The notes beneath the pieces are model-generated. The model was not told where the DNA came from, did no database searches, and worked only from the letters and a program-made list of their open reading frames with translations. A stretch of 64,000 bases of DNA from Pseudoduganella umbonata (GTDB lineage Bacteria; Pseudomonadota; Gammaproteobacteria; Burkholderiales; Burkholderiaceae_D): contig NZ_JACHXS010000017.1 of the NCBI RefSeq assembly GCF_014192225.1, positions 42,171-106,170 on the forward strand, read 5' to 3'. The number at the start of each line of letters is the position of its first letter. Position 1 is the first letter of the stretch. The position numbers and the translations under genes were made by a program. This document shows, one piece after another, positions 16,726-23,767 of this stretch.

Positions 16726-17202
16726 TCAGGACGTCACTTCAAGCATGCCGAGCCGCCGGTACAGGGCGCGTGCATTGTACGGATTGTCGCTGTCCACCTT
16801 CAGGCCGACATGGCGATGGCCGCGCTGCGCGAACCAGGCGAACGCGTGCCGCATCAGTGCCGCGCTCAGGCCGCGGCACCGCCAAGCTGGCGCCACCACC
16901 AGGTCCTTCACGAACGGCACGCTCCAGCAGATCGCGAGCGCGGCAATGTCGCCTGCCCCATCGATGGCGATGAAGAAGGTCTCCGGGTCGTATTCGGCAT
17001 CGCTGCTGAGGGCGCCCCACCATCCATCGAAGCCCTCGCAACGGTCCGGGTGGGCGGCGGCGAGCAGCGCGTACGCTGCGCATGCATGCAAGGCGGGGTC
17101 GAACGGCACAACGTGTACGCCAGCCGGAAATCCGGGCGGCGCGGCGGCATCGGCGGCATCGAGATCCTTGCGCATCAGGATCGGGGCGGGACGGCTTTGC
17201 AT
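16726..17202 (-). CDS. GNAT-family N-acetyltransferase
   Basis: This 158-residue protein has a GNAT acetyltransferase fold. The acetyl-CoA-binding region is VKDLVVAPAWRCRGLSAALM (motif A, R-x-x-G-L-S/A). The C-terminal motif B segment VDSDNPYNARALYRRLGM is typical of the family. The start is uncertain: Met at 17202 gives MQSRPAPIL, and Met at 17175 gives MRKDLDAAD; neither has a strong ribosome site, and an open frame continues upstream to 17292. The gene converges with the response regulator. The substrate could be a small amine or a protein N-terminus; the sequence does not say. Confidence 0.8.
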   Translation of the reverse strand: MQSRPAPILMRKDLDAADAAAPPGFPAGVHVVPFDPALHACAAYALLAAAHPDRCEGFDGWWGALSSDAEYDPETFFIAIDGAGDIAALAICWSVPFVKDLVVAPAWRCRGLSAALMRHAFAWFAQRGHRHVGLKVDSDNPYNARALYRRLGMLEVTS

Positions 17203-17368
17203 GGGCGGTCCAGTGCTGGAGTGGCGATCCGGCAAGTATAAGGCCGCTGGCGGCCCGCCCGGTTTGTCGGGGATGCCGACAACGGGCGACAATTCATCTG
17301 TGGAAATATCTAAACAGCAATGCTAGACTGCCGCCCCGCGTCACCCCGACGCCAGCATCCAGTCTCCC

Positions 17369-19678
17369 ATGGATTTCATCAGAAAAACCTCGACACTGAT
17401 CTGCCTTCTTGCCGCACCGCTCGCCGTCGCCGCCAATGAAGGCACGGTGCTGCCCTCGCTGCCCGCACTGCTGCTCGAGCGCCACCAGCTCGTCACCGTT
17501 GATGGCGACTTGCAGGAAGCGCCGTGGCAGGCCGCGCCCGAGTTCGCCACCTTCCACCAGTTCCTGCCCGAGAACGGCAAGCCGCCGCCGGCCGGCCTGC
17601 GTACCTCCGTGCGCCTGCTGATCGACGGCGATGCGCTGATCTTCGGCATCCGTGCCTGGGACAGCACGCCGGCCGGCATGCGCAGCTCGCTGGCGCGGCG
17701 CGACAAGGTGGCGCAGGACCAGGACTTCATCGGCATCTGGCTCGATCCGACCGGGCATGGCCGCGCCGCGCAGTTCGTGCGTGTCAACATCGACGGCGTG
17801 CTCAGCGACGGCATGTACCGCGCCGACGAGGACGAGGATGACCTCGGCCCGGATTTCCCCGTCGACGCCGCGGTGCGCCGCCTGCCCGACGGCTACAGCA
17901 TGGAGATCCGCTGGCCGATGTCGAACCTGCGCTTCCCGTATGCGGACGGCAAGGCCTGGCGCCTGATGGTCGAGCGCAGCGTGCCGCATGCGGGCGGGCT
18001 GCGGCTGACGAGCACACCGCTGAAGACCGGTTCGCTCAGCTATATCGACGCGCTGCAGGAAATCGGCGGCATGGGCGGCACCGTGCAGGCCGTGCGCGAC
18101 CGCGCCTTTGTCGACCTGAAGCCGGAACTCACCGTGCGCGCCAGCCGCGACCGGGACGATGCCGGTCGCCAGCACGGCAACCAGGCCAGCATGGGGCTGG
18201 AAATCAATGCCCGTCCGCGCGCCGACTGGGTTTTCAACGCCACGCTGAATCCGGATTTCTCGCAGGTCGAGATCGATGAGCCGATGCCGACCGGCGCCAG
18301 CCGCATCGCCCTGTCGCTGCCGGAGAAGCGCGGCTTCTTCCTGGAGAGTGCCGACGTGCTGGGCCTGCCGCTGTCGGCGTTTTATTCGCGCACGATCGCC
18401 AGCCCGCAATGGGGCCTGCGTGGCACGTGGCGCAATGCGCAGGCCGATGCCACCGCGATGAGCCTGCGCGACGAGGAAGGCGGGGTGGTCCAGCGCGGCA
18501 GCGTGTATGAAACGGCGGAGTATGAGCAGACGCGGCGCACGCTGGCCAGCCTGGTGCGCGGGCGCTGGCATCGCGGCGGCATGGTGCTGGGCGCCTTCGC
18601 CTCGCAGCGCGACTACGGCGATGGCGGCAGCAACGCGGTGGCCGGCTTCGACGGGCAATGGCGCGGCGGCGGCAAGCAGGCCTCGTGGCTGCTGATGCAT
18701 TCGCAGAACAGCGCCGGCTTCGTCGAAGAGCCGCGGCCGGCCACGGTCAGGGTGCCAGCACGCAGCGGCAGCTATGCGCAGGGGCGCTACATCCATATCA
18801 GCGACGACTGGTGGAACGAGTTCAAGGTGGAGGCGATCGGTCCGGGCTTCGTCAACGACAACGGCTTCGTACCGCAGACCGGCGTGGTGAAAACGGACAT
18901 CCACCTGAATCGCCGGCTCGGCGAGCACGACGTGCCCCTGTCGCCGTTCGGCGCCGCGCCGCTCAGGCTCTACGAGCTCGAGGCGCACCTGGGCCTGCAC
19001 GAGATCCGCACGCTGTCCGATGCCGCGCTGGGCCAGCAGGCCAACCAGGTGGTCGAGCGCAAGGTGCAGCCGGGCATCTGGTTCCGTGCCGGCCGCCAGA
19101 CCGACCTGTGGGCCAACCTGGGCTTCGACCGCCAGCGCGCCCACCGCGACGGCAGGCTGCACGATACGCGCGCCCTGCACTTCGGCTTCGCTTCGTCGCC
19201 GCTGCCGTGGATGCCGGTGCTGAAGGCCGAGGTCACGCTGGGCCGGCAGCTCGACGTGGATGCCGACCGGGTGGGCAGCGGCGGCAACGTCGTCGTCGAT
19301 GCCGGCTTCCGTTTCCCGCTGGGGCCGGCCGGCAGCGGCTGGGCGATGGAATCGGACGTGCGCGTCAACCGGGCATGGATCGAGGGCACGCGGGGCCGCC
19401 CCGCGTTTGCCGACAACGGCTGGCGCTGGCTCGGCATGCTGCACTTCACCGCCAGCGATTCGCTGCGGCTGCTGGCGCAGAACACCTCGTCGTCGCGGCG
19501 CGACGATGGCGTGTCCGGCCTGGCGCCGTGGGCCGAGCGCGGCTCGCACCGCTCGCTGCTGTACCGGCACCTGTGGCGGCATGGCCGTTCGTTGTCGGTT
19601 GGCTACGCGCGGGACCGGGCCAGCGAGGCCAACGCCGTCAACGGCTCGCTGACGGTCAAGATGCAGTGGGAAGTCTAG
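17369..19678 (+). CDS. Outer-membrane protein with CBM9-like N-terminal domain (DUF5916 type)
   Basis: This 769-residue exported protein has a signal peptide (1-22, cleavage near AVAAN). A CBM9-like beta-sandwich (about 40-225) starts VTVDGDLQEAPWQAAPEF and includes FIGIWLDPTGHGRAAQFVRV. The remaining 500 residues are rich in alternating aromatic and polar strands (PDFSQVEID, EKRGFFLE, GYARDRASEANAVNGSL) typical of an outer-membrane beta-barrel. This arrangement matches DUF5916 proteins, whose role is unclear but often tied to carbohydrate-related loci. No strong ribosome site precedes the ATG. It lies about 660 bases beyond the two-component system and may be a single-gene unit. Followed by an AGCAGGA/TCCTGCT hairpin at 19695-19722. 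Confidence 0.8.
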   Translation: MDFIRKTSTLICLLAAPLAVAANEGTVLPSLPALLLERHQLVTVDGDLQEAPWQAAPEFATFHQFLPENGKPPPAGLRTSVRLLIDGDALIFGIRAWDSTPAGMRSSLARRDKVAQDQDFIGIWLDPTGHGRAAQFVRVNIDGVLSDGMYRADEDEDDLGPDFPVDAAVRRLPDGYSMEIRWPMSNLRFPYADGKAWRLMVERSVPHAGGLRLTSTPLKTGSLSYIDALQEIGGMGGTVQAVRDRAFVDLKPELTVRASRDRDDAGRQHGNQASMGLEINARPRADWVFNATLNPDFSQVEIDEPMPTGASRIALSLPEKRGFFLESADVLGLPLSAFYSRTIASPQWGLRGTWRNAQADATAMSLRDEEGGVVQRGSVYETAEYEQTRRTLASLVRGRWHRGGMVLGAFASQRDYGDGGSNAVAGFDGQWRGGGKQASWLLMHSQNSAGFVEEPRPATVRVPARSGSYAQGRYIHISDDWWNEFKVEAIGPGFVNDNGFVPQTGVVKTDIHLNRRLGEHDVPLSPFGAAPLRLYELEAHLGLHEIRTLSDAALGQQANQVVERKVQPGIWFRAGRQTDLWANLGFDRQRAHRDGRLHDTRALHFGFASSPLPWMPVLKAEVTLGRQLDVDADRVGSGGNVVVDAGFRFPLGPAGSGWAMESDVRVNRAWIEGTRGRPAFADNGWRWLGMLHFTASDSLRLLAQNTSSSRRDDGVSGLAPWAERGSHRSLLYRHLWRHGRSLSVGYARDRASEANAVNGSLTVKMQWEV

Positions 19679-19694
19679 GGAACCGCTGGCGCGG

Positions 19695-19722
19695 AGCAGG
19701 AATGCCACTGTGTCATCCTGCT
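19695..19722 (+). terminator. Hairpin after the DUF5916-type gene
   Basis: AGCAGGA (19695-19701) pairs perfectly with TCCTGCT (19716-19722) across a 14-base loop, 16 bases after the stop codon. No T-tract follows, so intrinsic termination is uncertain. It may instead protect the 3' end of the transcript. Confidence 0.3.
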
Positions 19723-19774
19723 GTCACAATCGCGCTCTACGCTGCAAGCTGGCATTTCACCACGGGGCAGCACC

Positions 19775-20026
19775 ATGAATCGCATCGCTTCCGCATTTCC
19801 TGCCGCCGGCGACGCGGCAGCCTGGATCGCGCTCGGGCTGATCTCGGCCATGGCAGCCTGGCTGCTGCGCGATGGCCTCCGGCTGGTGGCCCACCTGCGC
19901 GCCGCGGACAGCCTGATCGCAGCCGGCATGCCCGAACGCGACGCATTGCGGGCCGCCGGCTGCCTGTTCTGGCAACTGCCCTGGTACCAGCGCCTGTTCC
20001 GGCGCTATCCCGAATTGCAGGGCTAG
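19775..20026 (+). CDS. Small hypothetical membrane-associated protein
   Basis: This 83-residue protein has one hydrophobic helix near residues 15-32 (AAWIALGLISAMAAWLL), followed by a soluble Arg/Ala-rich part with PWYQRLFRRYPEL at the end. I recognise no family. Codon usage (G/C at third positions) matches neighbouring real genes, and the gap before it is free of other genes. The start ATG follows CACGGGGCAGCACC, a weak ribosome site. It stands 84 bases before the arsenate-reductase-like gene and could be co-transcribed with it. It could be spurious, but the hydrophobic helix and clean codon pattern favour a real gene. Confidence 0.5.
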   Translation: MNRIASAFPAAGDAAAWIALGLISAMAAWLLRDGLRLVAHLRAADSLIAAGMPERDALRAAGCLFWQLPWYQRLFRRYPELQG

Positions 20027-20110
20027 GTGTCACGAACCGGTCAAGAATGCCGGTTATCGTTGGCGATCCTGTTGCCGGCGCCGCCGCGGTCCCAATCCTG
20101 AAAGAGTTCG

Positions 20111-20611
20111 ATGGAAGAAAAGGTTTATAACGTTCTGTTCCTGTGCACCGGCAATGCCGCGCGCAGCATCATGGCCGAAGCACTGGTGTCGACGATGGGC
20201 AATGGCCGGTTCCGCGGCTATTCCGCGGGCAGCCGCCCGGACGGCGGCATCGACCCGCTGGCGCTCGAGCAGATCCGGCCGACCGGCTATCCGCTGGACG
20301 GGCTGCGCAGCAAGAGCTGGGATGAGTTCGCGACGCCGGATGCGCCGGTGATGGATTTCGTCTTCACGGTGTGCGACGAGACCGCCGGCGAAGCGTGCCC
20401 GTACTGGCCGGGCCACCCGATCACCGCGCATTGGGATGTCGAAGACCCGACAGCTGCGGCCGATACCGAAGAGCACAAGCGTGCCGCGTTTCACCGGGCG
20501 TTCCACCAGATCCGCGCGCGCATGAGCATTTTCGTCAGCCTGCCGCTGCACATGCTGGAAAAGAATGCGATCCACCAGCACGTGACGGATATCGGCCGCA
20601 CCGCCGCGTGA
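20111..20611 (+). CDS. arsC: Low-molecular-weight phosphatase/arsenate reductase family protein
   Basis: This 166-residue protein has the LMW tyrosine-phosphatase fold used by thioredoxin-type arsenate reductases. The P-loop is LCTGNAARS, with nucleophile Cys12 and Arg18 (CX5R). Two more cysteines lie in FTVCDETAGEACP (Cys88 and Cys96), the places where arsenate reductases keep the resolving cysteines. PGHPITAHWDVEDP is the typical catalytic-Asp loop region. No arsR, arsB/acr3 or arsH gene is nearby, so arsenic resistance is not proven and a phosphatase role is possible. A decayed copy of the same gene family is found at 59960-60067. The symbol is by similarity only. Confidence 0.85.
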   Translation: MEEKVYNVLFLCTGNAARSIMAEALVSTMGNGRFRGYSAGSRPDGGIDPLALEQIRPTGYPLDGLRSKSWDEFATPDAPVMDFVFTVCDETAGEACPYWPGHPITAHWDVEDPTAAADTEEHKRAAFHRAFHQIRARMSIFVSLPLHMLEKNAIHQHVTDIGRTAA

Positions 20612-20662
20612 TGCCTGGCGCGGCAACGCGCCGCGCGATCAAGCCAGCGATCAGGTCAGCGA

Positions 20663-20950
20663 TCAGGCCAAATTCACCGCCAGCACAAACGAAATCTTGC
20701 CGACATCGGCGCCCTTCTTTTCCACCGAGACGGATTGCAGCACCGGCATCACCAGGGACGTTCCCGGTTCATACACTTCACCGTGCTGCAACAGGTAGCG
20801 CATATCCGGCTCGGCTACCTGGAACGGTTCCAGCGAATATGGCACGTCGGCCATGACGCAACCCGCTTCCAGCAATTTCTGCATTACCCGACGGCACGCC
20901 TCGTCAACCGGCGCATCCGCTACTGCCACTTCCATTACCGTTGTTCTCAT
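20663..20950 (-). CDS. Conserved-looking hypothetical protein
   Basis: This 95-residue cytoplasmic protein is of no family I recognise. It begins MRTTVMEVAVADAPVDEACR and continues with an alpha/beta pattern ending KISFVLAVNLA. There is no signal peptide or membrane helix. The start at 20950 is supported by a strong GAGGAGGTC ribosome site seven bases upstream, while the frame extends 12 codons further without such a site. The gene is convergent with the arsC-like gene and about 230 bases from the end of corA on the same strand. The AT-richer stretch upstream (about 21050-21150) is a plausible promoter region. Confidence 0.6.
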   Translation of the reverse strand: MRTTVMEVAVADAPVDEACRRVMQKLLEAGCVMADVPYSLEPFQVAEPDMRYLLQHGEVYEPGTSLVMPVLQSVSVEKKGADVGKISFVLAVNLA

Positions 20951-21181
20951 CTTCGACCTCCTCAGCGAGCTACCGGGCGCGGCCACACGAGGTGACGCGC
21001 CTGCGGATTCTTCCGAATGGGCTATCTGCTCCGATGACCGGTGCTGCTAGCGTTATCAGTGCTGCGTCTGGAGCATTACTTGGAGGGCTTGAAGTATGAC
21101 GTGTTTATGACAAATAGTAAATATTTCCTTACATCATGAGGGGTTTTTTGCACACCCCCCATCTGGGCAGCAACGGCGCCT

Positions 21182-22150
21182 TTACAACCATCCCGCTTTC
21201 CGGAAACGCCGGAACAGGTAGCCGCAGACCGTCGCCATCGTCAACAGCGCGAACGGGTAGCCGTACTTCCATTTCAGCTCCGGCATGAACTCGAAATTCA
21301 TGCCCCAGACACCGGCGAACGCGGTGAACGCGGCGAAGATCGCCGCATAGGCAGCCAGTTTCTTGCTGATGTCGTTCTCCTCGATGGCCACCATCGACAG
21401 CGTCACCTGGATCGCGGTATTGATCGTGTCGCGCACCGCGTCGAGCCGCCCGGCGATGCGGAACAGGTGGTCGTGCACGTCGCGGAAGTAGTCCTGCGTA
21501 TCGGCCACCACGGCCGGCACCCTGCCGCCATGCAGCCGTCCCACCGCATCCATCAGCGGAATCACGGCGTGGCGCAGCACCAGCGCCTTGCGCTTGAGCG
21601 CATACAGGCGCTCCACGTTGGCGCGCTGCGCATCCTTCTGGCTGAAGATGTGGTCTTCGATCGATTCGAGTTCGGATTCGAGCATGTCGACGATCGGGAA
21701 GTACCGGTCGACCACGGCATCGACCAGCGCATACAGCACGAAGCCGGCGCCCTTGCCGAGCTGGTGCGGTTCGCGCTCGGCGCGTTTGCGCACGCCGAGA
21801 AAATCCTGCGCCGAATCGCGCCGCACCGACAGCACGTAGTTCGGTCCCGCGAAGACGGCCAGCTGGCCGATCTTCAGCTCGTCGTCCTCCAGTTCCACGA
21901 CGTGCACGACCATGAAGATGCTGGCGCCGTACTCCTCCATCTTGGGCCGCTGGTGGCCCCGCGCGGCATCTTCGACGGCCAGTTCGTGCAGGCTGAATTC
22001 ATCCTGCATGACGGCGATCTCGTCGACATTCGGGTCGCGCAGCGCGACCCAGACGAAGGTCTCGGGTTCTTTCAGGTATTCGCTGATGTCCACCACGGGA
22101 ACATCGGTCAGTTTCTTGCCTTCCTGGTAGGCGACGCAGTTGATCAGCAT
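21182..22150 (-). CDS. corA: CorA-type magnesium/cobalt transporter
   Basis: This 322-residue protein of the CorA metal-ion channel family takes up Mg2+ (also Co2+/Ni2+) as a pentamer in the inner membrane. A large N-terminal cytoplasmic domain (about 1-260) contains ELAVEDAARGHQRPKMEEYG. The C-terminus has two transmembrane helices. The selectivity motif GMN sits at the end of the first (AGVWGMNFEFMPELKW), which is diagnostic. The protein ends with basic residues (FRRFRKAGWL), as usual. The start at 22150 is the first Met after the IS1595 insertion region; the gene promoter lies between 22150 and the IS edge at 22196 or inside the IS. The insertion could therefore have changed corA expression. 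Confidence 0.95.
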   Translation of the reverse strand: MLINCVAYQEGKKLTDVPVVDISEYLKEPETFVWVALRDPNVDEIAVMQDEFSLHELAVEDAARGHQRPKMEEYGASIFMVVHVVELEDDELKIGQLAVFAGPNYVLSVRRDSAQDFLGVRKRAEREPHQLGKGAGFVLYALVDAVVDRYFPIVDMLESELESIEDHIFSQKDAQRANVERLYALKRKALVLRHAVIPLMDAVGRLHGGRVPAVVADTQDYFRDVHDHLFRIAGRLDAVRDTINTAIQVTLSMVAIEENDISKKLAAYAAIFAAFTAFAGVWGMNFEFMPELKWKYGYPFALLTMATVCGYLFRRFRKAGWL

Positions 22151-22195
22151 GGGTGACGTGCAAGAGGTTGGTGCAAAAGCATGAGCTTACAGCAT

Positions 22196-23291
22196 GGCGC
22201 TGTCACCCGATTCCGTGGGGTGAACTGAACCATTCGTCCCCATTTCTGTCTCAGCCGTATTGACGATGGAGGCGGCGATGCATGGCGGCGTTTTCAACAG
22301 CTTGCTGGAACGATTGCGCGGGCAACTCGACGGCTTCTCAGGCGCCCAACTGGCGACATTGCGGTCCCTGCTCGAGTCGGCCTCGTCACTGGCGACCTGT
22401 CTGGAATTGATCGAAAAGTATGGCCGCCCCTGTGATCGCTGTCCGCATTGCACCGCGACCCGCATCCACCGTCACGGCAGTACTGGTGGGCTGCAACGCT
22501 ACCGCTGCGTGACGTGCCGCCGCACCTTCAATGCGTTGACCGGCACACCGTTCGCTTTCTTGCGCCTGCGCGGCAAATGGCTGCCTTTCCTGCAGGCGGT
22601 GCTGGATTCCCGCACGGTCCGGGGCGCTGCCGACACCACGGGCATCCACCGCAACACCAGCTTTCGCTGGCGCCATCGTTTCATGGGATCAGCACGGCAC
22701 GACCGGCCACCCCGGCTGCAAGGCATTGTCGAGGCGGATGAGACCTATCTGCTCGAATCGCAAAAGGGCAGCCGGCACCTGGACCGGCCGGCACGCCGGC
22801 GTGGCGGCAAGGCCAGGCGGCGCGGCATCTCCAAGGAACTCGACTGCATCCTCTTGGCACGCGACCGTGACGGCAAAACGCGGGATTTTGTCTGCGGCCG
22901 CGGCCCGGTTACGGCGCGTCAACTGGAGCGCCACCTGCCGCCGGTACTGGCCGCCGATGTCTTGCTGGTGTCGGACAGCGCTGCTGCTTACCGCACATTT
23001 GCGCGCCGCGCCGGCTTCGTACATGAAGCAGTCAACCTGAGCGCGGGTGTACGTAGCCGAGGCGCCCTCCACCTGCAACACGTGAACGCTTATCACAGCC
23101 GTTTTCATGGCTGGCTGTCGCGCTTTAACGGCGTGGCGAGGAAATACCTGCCGAACTACCTGGGCTGGCGCCATGGCCTCGACGGGCAGCGCTGGTCCGC
23201 GCCAGCAGACTGCCTGATCGCCGCCCTGCGCGGCAATTGCGCCGTTTCTTGATGACCTGGCGAAACTTCCACACGTTCGGGTGACAGCGCC
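22196..23291 (+). mobile_element. Complete IS1595-family insertion sequence
   Basis: The element is 1096 bp long and bounded by a perfect 15-bp terminal inverted repeat: GGCGCTGTCACCCGA at 22196-22210 and its complement at 23277-23291. Weaker matching (GTGG) continues inside. The flanking octamers are TACAGCAT (22188-22195) and TGCAGCAT (23292-23299), identical in 7 of 8 bases. That fits the 8-bp target duplication of this family with one later substitution. It carries one full transposase gene on the + strand. It is inserted between corA and the operator region of the TonB-dependent receptor gene. Confidence 0.9.
22266..23252 (+). CDS. IS1595-family transposase
   Basis: This intact transposase has about 328 residues. 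An N-terminal zinc ribbon has CPHC and YRCVTCRRTFN. A helix-turn-helix-like region follows (RGAADTTGIHRNTSFRWRHR). The ISXO2-like DDE/N domain shows the first acid in EADETYLLES, the second in LLVSDSAAAY and the third region in HVNAYHSRFHGWLSRFNG, with the C-terminal KYLPNYLGWRHG typical of the family. The reading frame is uninterrupted and both element ends are present, so the copy may still be active. A TTG two codons upstream and an ATG four codons downstream are alternative starts. Confidence 0.93.
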   Translation: MEAAMHGGVFNSLLERLRGQLDGFSGAQLATLRSLLESASSLATCLELIEKYGRPCDRCPHCTATRIHRHGSTGGLQRYRCVTCRRTFNALTGTPFAFLRLRGKWLPFLQAVLDSRTVRGAADTTGIHRNTSFRWRHRFMGSARHDRPPRLQGIVEADETYLLESQKGSRHLDRPARRRGGKARRRGISKELDCILLARDRDGKTRDFVCGRGPVTARQLERHLPPVLAADVLLVSDSAAAYRTFARRAGFVHEAVNLSAGVRSRGALHLQHVNAYHSRFHGWLSRFNGVARKYLPNYLGWRHGLDGQRWSAPADCLIAALRGNCAVS

Positions 23292-23349
23292 TGCAGCATG
23301 GACGATGTTGCAAAAACACGTCAATTGCCGTGCAGGGGTCAAAAAGAAA

Positions 23350-23365
23350 TTGGAAGCGCTACCAA
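23350..23365. promoter_or_regulatory. LacI-type operator candidate upstream of the TonB-dependent receptor
   Basis: TTGGAAGCGCTACCAA is a 16-base near-perfect palindrome centred on GCGC, with one mismatched pair. Read on the other strand it is TTGGTAGCGCTTCCAA, which matches 12 of 14 positions of the xyl-box TGGTAGCGCTAACA known for LacI-family XylR control of xylan utilisation in Xanthomonas (recalled from the literature). It lies about 400 bases before the receptor start and 59 bases from the IS edge. Similar sequences occur at 54730 and 54787 beside other GH43 genes. Confidence 0.55.
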
Positions 23366-23431
23366 TGGTCATGATTGCGCTATTCATTTCAATCCAGAGA
23401 CTTACGAGACGATTCGAAGAAATCAGGCGAC

Positions 23432-23453
23432 TTGATATCGTTTTAGATATCAA
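23432..23453. promoter_or_regulatory. Perfect 8-bp inverted repeat upstream of the TonB-dependent receptor
   Basis: TTGATATC (23432-23439) and GATATCAA (23446-23453) are perfect complements separated by GTTTTA. The AT-rich dyad is unusual for this genome and has operator geometry. The gene-free stretch 23300-23767 around it otherwise contains the LacI-type site at 23350 and an AT-rich region suited to a promoter, with no convincing reading frame. Confidence 0.4.
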
Positions 23454-23767
23454 TCTCGCGTGATAAGTTATTGGATTAGCGTTAAAACAAGGTCTAGATT
23501 CCGTTTCACGCCCAGCAAATATTTCAGCGCAGTGAAAATGGGGGCCAGGATGGCTCAACCGCTCACGCAGATGATCGATGGTTGCGCATATCATTCTTTG
23601 ATCAACGGTATCACGACAGCCCAATTGCGGCCCAAGGAGCACGGCACCAGGAACCAGTCGAAGCAAGCAAAGATGTTGTTAGTCCAGCAATAAAAATCCA
23701 GCAGAACATGCGGCACGGGACCACCGGCCGACAGCGCCCGTCGAGGCCAACAATAACGGAGACATGG

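Noticed and set aside
18658..20130. A 490-codon + frame overlapping the DUF5916-type gene
   Set aside because: It is a shifted frame of the barrel-coding region with Arg/Ala/Gly-rich composition and no start signal.
21137..21158. Possible terminator of corA (GGGG...CCCC)
   Set aside because: The stem is only about five bases and the T-run is on the wrong side for the minus-strand gene.
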